Shown here piece by piece: positions 60,407 through 64,000 of a stretch of 64,000 nucleotides of DNA (within the stretch, counting starts at the first letter, position 1; each line of letters opens with the position of its first letter). The translations under genes were made by a program, and so were the position numbers. The notes below the pieces were generated by a model. The model saw nothing but the letters and a program-made list of their open reading frames with translations, had not been told where the DNA came from and made no database searches. Location of the stretch: NCBI GenBank assembly GCA_018780645.1, contig JADMJJ010000043.1, positions 1 through 64,000 on the forward strand, written 5' to 3'. Source of the stretch: Burkholderiaceae bacterium (lineage in GTDB: Bacteria > Pseudomonadota > Gammaproteobacteria > Burkholderiales > Burkholderiaceae_C).

Positions 60407-63298
60407 ATGAAACCAATCATTGATGCCTACCGCCTGATGTTTGCCCGCAATCAGCTGCAGCATGGGCCATTGCGCCCGAGGCCGGGGACGGCGCGGCCGG
60501 AGCCTGCGCGCGGCGCCGAGCTGTCCGATGTGCTGCATGGCATGAAGGTGCTGTGGGACGGCCTGCCGGGCGCCTTGCTGGTCTTCGATCTGGACCAGGG
60601 CGACCTGCTGCATCTGAATCCCGCCGCCGAGCGTCTGCTAGGCGCCGGCGCGGCCAGGGCTTCGCTGGATCCCGCGCTCAGCGCATGGTGGTCACGGCAG
60701 CTGTTGCAGGACTGGAGCGAGCAGGCCCCTGCGCCTGAAGAGTTGCGCCTCGACCAGGACCGTGCCGAGCGCTGGCTGCAATTGCAGCGCCAGACCCTTT
60801 GCCTGGCTGATCCGCGGATGGCGCTGGGCCTGGTCAGCCTGGTCGACGTGACGCAGCGCCGCCAGCTGGAGCGCGCGCTGCAGGAGAGCGACACGCGCTT
60901 TCGCGAGGTCACCGAGGCGATGTGCGAAAGCCTCTTTGTCACCAATCCAGCCTGGGACACACTGTATTTCAGTTCCCCGCTGCTGCTGGACATTCTCGGT
61001 CTGCAGGCCTCGGAGCTGCGCCTGGGGCCGGGCATCATCCGCAGCCGCGTGCACCCGGACGACCTGAAGCGCTATGACGAGCGGCTGGCGCAGCAGACCG
61101 CAGACGCTTTGCACAAGCCGGTGGACATCATCATCCGTATCGTGCATCCGGCCAAGGGCCAGCGCTGGATGCGGCTGCGCACCCGCATGCAGCCCCATGG
61201 GGCTCAGGGCCAATCGCGCATCTACGGCATGGTCGGTGACGTCACAGAGGCCCATGAGCGCCAGCGTGAACTCAAACGCGCCCGTGACCTGGCCGAGGCG
61301 GCCAGCCTGGCCAAGAGCGAGTTCATGGCCAATATGAGCCACGAGATCCGTACGCCGATGAATGGCATCCTGGGCATGAGCGAACTGCTCATAGGCACGG
61401 CGCTGAGCGCCCAGCAGTCGCGCTACGCCAAGGCGGTGCATCGTTCGGGGGAGACGCTCCTGCGCATCATCAATGACATTCTGGACCTGTCGCGGGTCGA
61501 GGCCGGCAAGCTGGAGCTGGAGCATGCCGACTTCGAGCTGCGGGCGGTGGTCGAGGACACCCTGGAGATGCTGGCCCCGCGCGCCTACGAAAAGGGCCTG
61601 GAGCTGAACTTCCGCGAGCGCCCGGGCCTGCCCGCGCTGGTGCACGGCGATGCACTGCGGCTGCGCCAGGTGCTGATCAACCTGATCGCCAATGCGATCA
61701 AGTTCACCGACAGCGGCGAGGTGCTGATTCAGCTCGACGGCCTGGAAGGCGTGGGGGGCGAGTCCGGCCGCTGGATGCTGGAGTTCCAGGTCATTGACAC
61801 CGGGATCGGCATCGCACCGGACGTGCAGCCGCGCCTGTTCACCGCCTTCACCCAGGCCAATGGCAGCCTGTCGCGGCGCTACGGCGGCACCGGGCTGGGC
61901 CTGGCGATCTCGCGCCAGCTCGTCGAGCTGATGGGCGGGCAGATTTCGGTGCACAGCCGCCCCGGCCAGGGCTCGCAGTTCGTGTTCAGTCTGGCCGTGC
62001 AGTCTGCGCAACCCAGGACCACGATGCAGCCGCGGCCGACCCGGCTGAGCGCCGCCGGCCGCACCCTGATCGTCCATGGGCATGACAGCAGCGGCCAGAT
62101 CTTGAAGGGGCAGATGGAGCAATGGGGCTACCAGGTCGACCTGGTCGCTGACGCCGAGGCTGCCCTGCGCCTGCTGCGGGACAGGGAGCACCCCTTCGAA
62201 CTCGCCCTGCTTGATCTGGGTGCTTCTGACTTCAAGAGCCTGGACTTCATGCAGTGCGTCCGCACCCAGGGTCTGATCGGCAGCACCCGCTGGCTGCTGC
62301 TGTCCACCCAGGCCGATGGCATATTGCAGCACCGCGCGCTGGCTGCCGGCTACCACCGGGTGCTGGGCAAGCCGCTGCGCCGCGAGGAGCTGCGCCTGGC
62401 CCTGCTGGGTCAGCAGCCGACCGCAGCCTCCATCACTCAGCTGAGGGGAAATCTGAATTTCCGTGTGTTGGTAATCGAGGACAATCCGGTCAATCAGGAA
62501 GTCATCAGCCAGATGCTCGCCCAACTCGGCTGCCATGTGGAGCTGAGTTCGGACGCCCTGAGCGGCCTGAAGGCCTTGTGCGAGCATGAATTCGATCTGG
62601 TGATGATGGACATACAAATGCCCGGCATGGACGGCATCGAGGCCTTGGGCTGGTTCAGGCGCGGGCCCAGCACGCGCTTTCCCTTTCGTACGCCGCCCCA
62701 GACCAAGGTGGCCGCGGTGACCGCAAATGCCCTGGGCGGCGACGAACAGCGGCTGCGCGGCCTGGGTTTTGATGACTATCTGTCCAAGCCGTTTCGTCAG
62801 CGTCAGCTGCAAGAATTGCTGGCACGTTGCCTGCTTGCCTCGGGCTCCAGCGCCGATGCCGACGCAGCCGCCAAGGAATCAAGTACCCTGAGTGATGGAT
62901 TGTCTGCCATGAATGCACCCCACTCCCCGACCGCCAGCTCCATCACCCTGGACGCCCATGCGCTGGACCGCCTGCGCGAACTCGACCCCAGCGGCAACAA
63001 CCGCCTGCTGGCCCGGGTGGCGACTGCCTTTCTCGCTTCGCTGGACCGGCTGATGCCCGAATTGCAGGCCGCCCGCACCGAAGTACCGAATTTAGCGGCC
63101 ATACGTCACGTCGCCCATACATTAAAGTCTTCCTCGGCGAGCATCGGCGCCCTGGATTTGTCCAGGCGCTGTGCTGAAATAGAGCAGCTGGCGCGCGACG
63201 GTCAGGTCGAGGGCCTGGAGGCGCTGCTGGACGGCATGCAGTCGGATGTGGAATATGTGCGCCTTGCGCTGCAGGCCCTTTTGTCGGAACCCCAATGA
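60407..63298 (+). CDS. Hybrid sensor histidine kinase with two receivers and Hpt
   Basis: Cytoplasmic hybrid kinase of 963 residues. Order: PAS-like (about 40-155), PAS with PAC (160-285), coiled coil, HisKA ([15 protein letters not shown]312), HATPase (about 415-535), a degenerate receiver (about 550-670, acid pocket replaced by HGHDS), a normal receiver (about 685-805, D735 in [10 protein letters not shown]), and a C-terminal Hpt domain (H904 in VAHTLKSSS). The design is BarA/EvgS-like. Its stop overlaps the start of the next gene as ATGA. A sigma-28-like promoter lies upstream. Confidence 0.92.
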   Translation: MKPIIDAYRLMFARNQLQHGPLRPRPGTARPEPARGAELSDVLHGMKVLWDGLPGALLVFDLDQGDLLHLNPAAERLLGAGAARASLDPALSAWWSRQLLQDWSEQAPAPEELRLDQDRAERWLQLQRQTLCLADPRMALGLVSLVDVTQRRQLERALQESDTRFREVTEAMCESLFVTNPAWDTLYFSSPLLLDILGLQASELRLGPGIIRSRVHPDDLKRYDERLAQQTADALHKPVDIIIRIVHPAKGQRWMRLRTRMQPHGAQGQSRIYGMVGDVTEAHERQRELKRARDLAEAASLAKSEFMANMSHEIRTPMNGILGMSELLIGTALSAQQSRYAKAVHRSGETLLRIINDILDLSRVEAGKLELEHADFELRAVVEDTLEMLAPRAYEKGLELNFRERPGLPALVHGDALRLRQVLINLIANAIKFTDSGEVLIQLDGLEGVGGESGRWMLEFQVIDTGIGIAPDVQPRLFTAFTQANGSLSRRYGGTGLGLAISRQLVELMGGQISVHSRPGQGSQFVFSLAVQSAQPRTTMQPRPTRLSAAGRTLIVHGHDSSGQILKGQMEQWGYQVDLVADAEAALRLLRDREHPFELALLDLGASDFKSLDFMQCVRTQGLIGSTRWLLLSTQADGILQHRALAAGYHRVLGKPLRREELRLALLGQQPTAASITQLRGNLNFRVLVIEDNPVNQEVISQMLAQLGCHVELSSDALSGLKALCEHEFDLVMMDIQMPGMDGIEALGWFRRGPSTRFPFRTPPQTKVAAVTANALGGDEQRLRGLGFDDYLSKPFRQRQLQELLARCLLASGSSADADAAAKESSTLSDGLSAMNAPHSPTASSITLDAHALDRLRELDPSGNNRLLARVATAFLASLDRLMPELQAARTEVPNLAAIRHVAHTLKSSSASIGALDLSRRCAEIEQLARDGQVEGLEALLDGMQSDVEYVRLALQALLSEPQ

Positions 63299-64000
63299 GT
63301 GCACGTGACGATATGGATGAGGAAGGCACGGAACAGCCCCGGGTGCTGCTCGTCGACGACGACGAGGTGAACCTGTTGCTGACGGCGATCGCCCTGCGCG
63401 AGCGCGGCTTCCACATCACCGAAGCGTCCAGTGGCGAGCAGGCGCTGACGATGATCAGCGAATGGTCACCCGACATCATCGTGCTCGACGCGATGATGCC
63501 CGAGCCAGACGGCTTCCAGACCTGCATGCGCCTGCGCGAGATGCCCGGCTTCGAGTCGATTCCGGTGCTGATGCTGACCGGCCTCGACGACGACACCTCG
63601 ATCAACCGCGCCTACCAGGTGGGCGCCACCGACTTCTTCGTAAAATCCAACCAGTGGAGCCTGCTCGCCGGGCGCCTGCGCTATCTGCTGCGCTCATCGC
63701 GCACCCGCATCGAGCTGGAGCGCAGCAAGGCGCGGCTGGCGCGCGCGCAAGACCTGGCCCGCATGGGCAGTTTCGAATGGCGGCGCGGTGGCACGGCGGG
63801 CTTCCAGATGGCGGCCGAGGCGGTGCGCGTGTTCGGCCATGGGCCCGGCGACTCGCTGGACTTCATCGGCGTGATGCGCATGGTCGGCCGCGACGACCGC
63901 GCGCTGTTCCTGCGCCTGCTGCGCGACGTGATCGCGCACAACTCGGTGCTCGTCACCGATCTGGCGGTGACCCTGCTGGACGGGCGCTCGCGCATCATCC
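63295..64000 (+). CDS. Response regulator with downstream PAS-like region (partial, right edge)
   Basis: Truncated by the window after 235 codons. An N-terminal receiver domain (about 15-140) has D23-D25 in LLVDDDEVN, phosphoacceptor in IIVLDAMMPEPDG and K in DFFVKSN. A coiled coil (RIELERSKARLARAQDLARMG) leads to a PAS-like segment (GSFEWRRGGTAGFQMAAEAVRVFG). Such proteins usually continue into GGDEF and EAL domains, but that part is outside the window. The ATG overlaps the stop of the hybrid kinase (ATGA), so the two are translationally coupled and probably form one pathway. Confidence 0.85.
   Translation, partial: MSARDDMDEEGTEQPRVLLVDDDEVNLLLTAIALRERGFHITEASSGEQALTMISEWSPDIIVLDAMMPEPDGFQTCMRLREMPGFESIPVLMLTGLDDDTSINRAYQVGATDFFVKSNQWSLLAGRLRYLLRSSRTRIELERSKARLARAQDLARMGSFEWRRGGTAGFQMAAEAVRVFGHGPGDSLDFIGVMRMVGRDDRALFLRLLRDVIAHNSVLVTDLAVTLLDGRSRII

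Overview
This 64-kb window is a high-GC stretch of chromosome that reads as a free-living, flagellated betaproteobacterium of the order Burkholderiales, most like the Roseateles/Paucibacter/Mitsuaria/Rubrivivax group. That placement is an inference. It rests on the argH - LytTR two-component neighbourhood, the DUF3460, DUF1841 and DUF3305/DUF3306 families, PEP-CTERM proteins (one of the FxDxF type), a cysteine-type formate dehydrogenase locus and the flg gene order. I see no insertion sequences, prophage genes, CRISPR arrays, rRNA or tRNA genes, and no gene-free gap longer than about 180 bases.

Layout. 0-6.8 kb: a LytTR response regulator and its LytS-type kinase (minus), divergent argH, a PEP-CTERM protein, two small secreted proteins and DNA polymerase IV. 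6.9-16 kb: a soluble TPR histidine kinase, a LysR regulator, an FMN-dependent alpha-hydroxy-acid dehydrogenase, a periplasmic M20 peptidase, a small membrane protein, an FxDxF PEP-CTERM protein, dcd and an Mpo1-like membrane protein. 15.1-26.7 kb: a twelve-gene minus-strand formate dehydrogenase operon. Reading in transcription order it is apbC/mrp, DUF3305, DUF3306, a polyferredoxin, a TorD-type chaperone, a TAT-signal small protein, FDH alpha, beta, a small lipoprotein, FDH gamma, a small secreted protein and fdhD.

26.8-40.7 kb: metG, a DUF1275 membrane protein, a SulP transporter, DUF3460, scpA; a hybrid kinase/LuxR regulator pair; MaoC, an orphan ParA, kefF-kefC, a TauE-type permease, a RutE-like nitroreductase and DUF1841. 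40.7-54.2 kb: the flagellar basal-body/hook cluster, flgA-flgM-flgN on minus and flgBCDEFGHIJKL on plus, followed by an HDOD protein. 54.3-64 kb: a signalling block with a multi-PAS HisKA_2 kinase, an ANTAR regulator, a PAS kinase, a large hybrid kinase with a C-terminal Hpt domain, and a response regulator that runs off the window.

How parts fit together. The FDH locus encodes a periplasm-facing, membrane-anchored formate dehydrogenase together with candidate Fe-S loading (ApbC), maturation (TorD-like, FdhD) and electron-transfer (polyferredoxin) proteins, plus several conserved or uncharacterised accessory proteins. flgM has a good match to a sigma-28 promoter, and a second match lies before the large hybrid kinase, which suggests that part of the 3' signalling block belongs to the flagellar regulon. 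Several families of short palindromic repeats sit between genes, one of them between flgF and flgG, and one appears to have been absorbed in frame into a PAS kinase.
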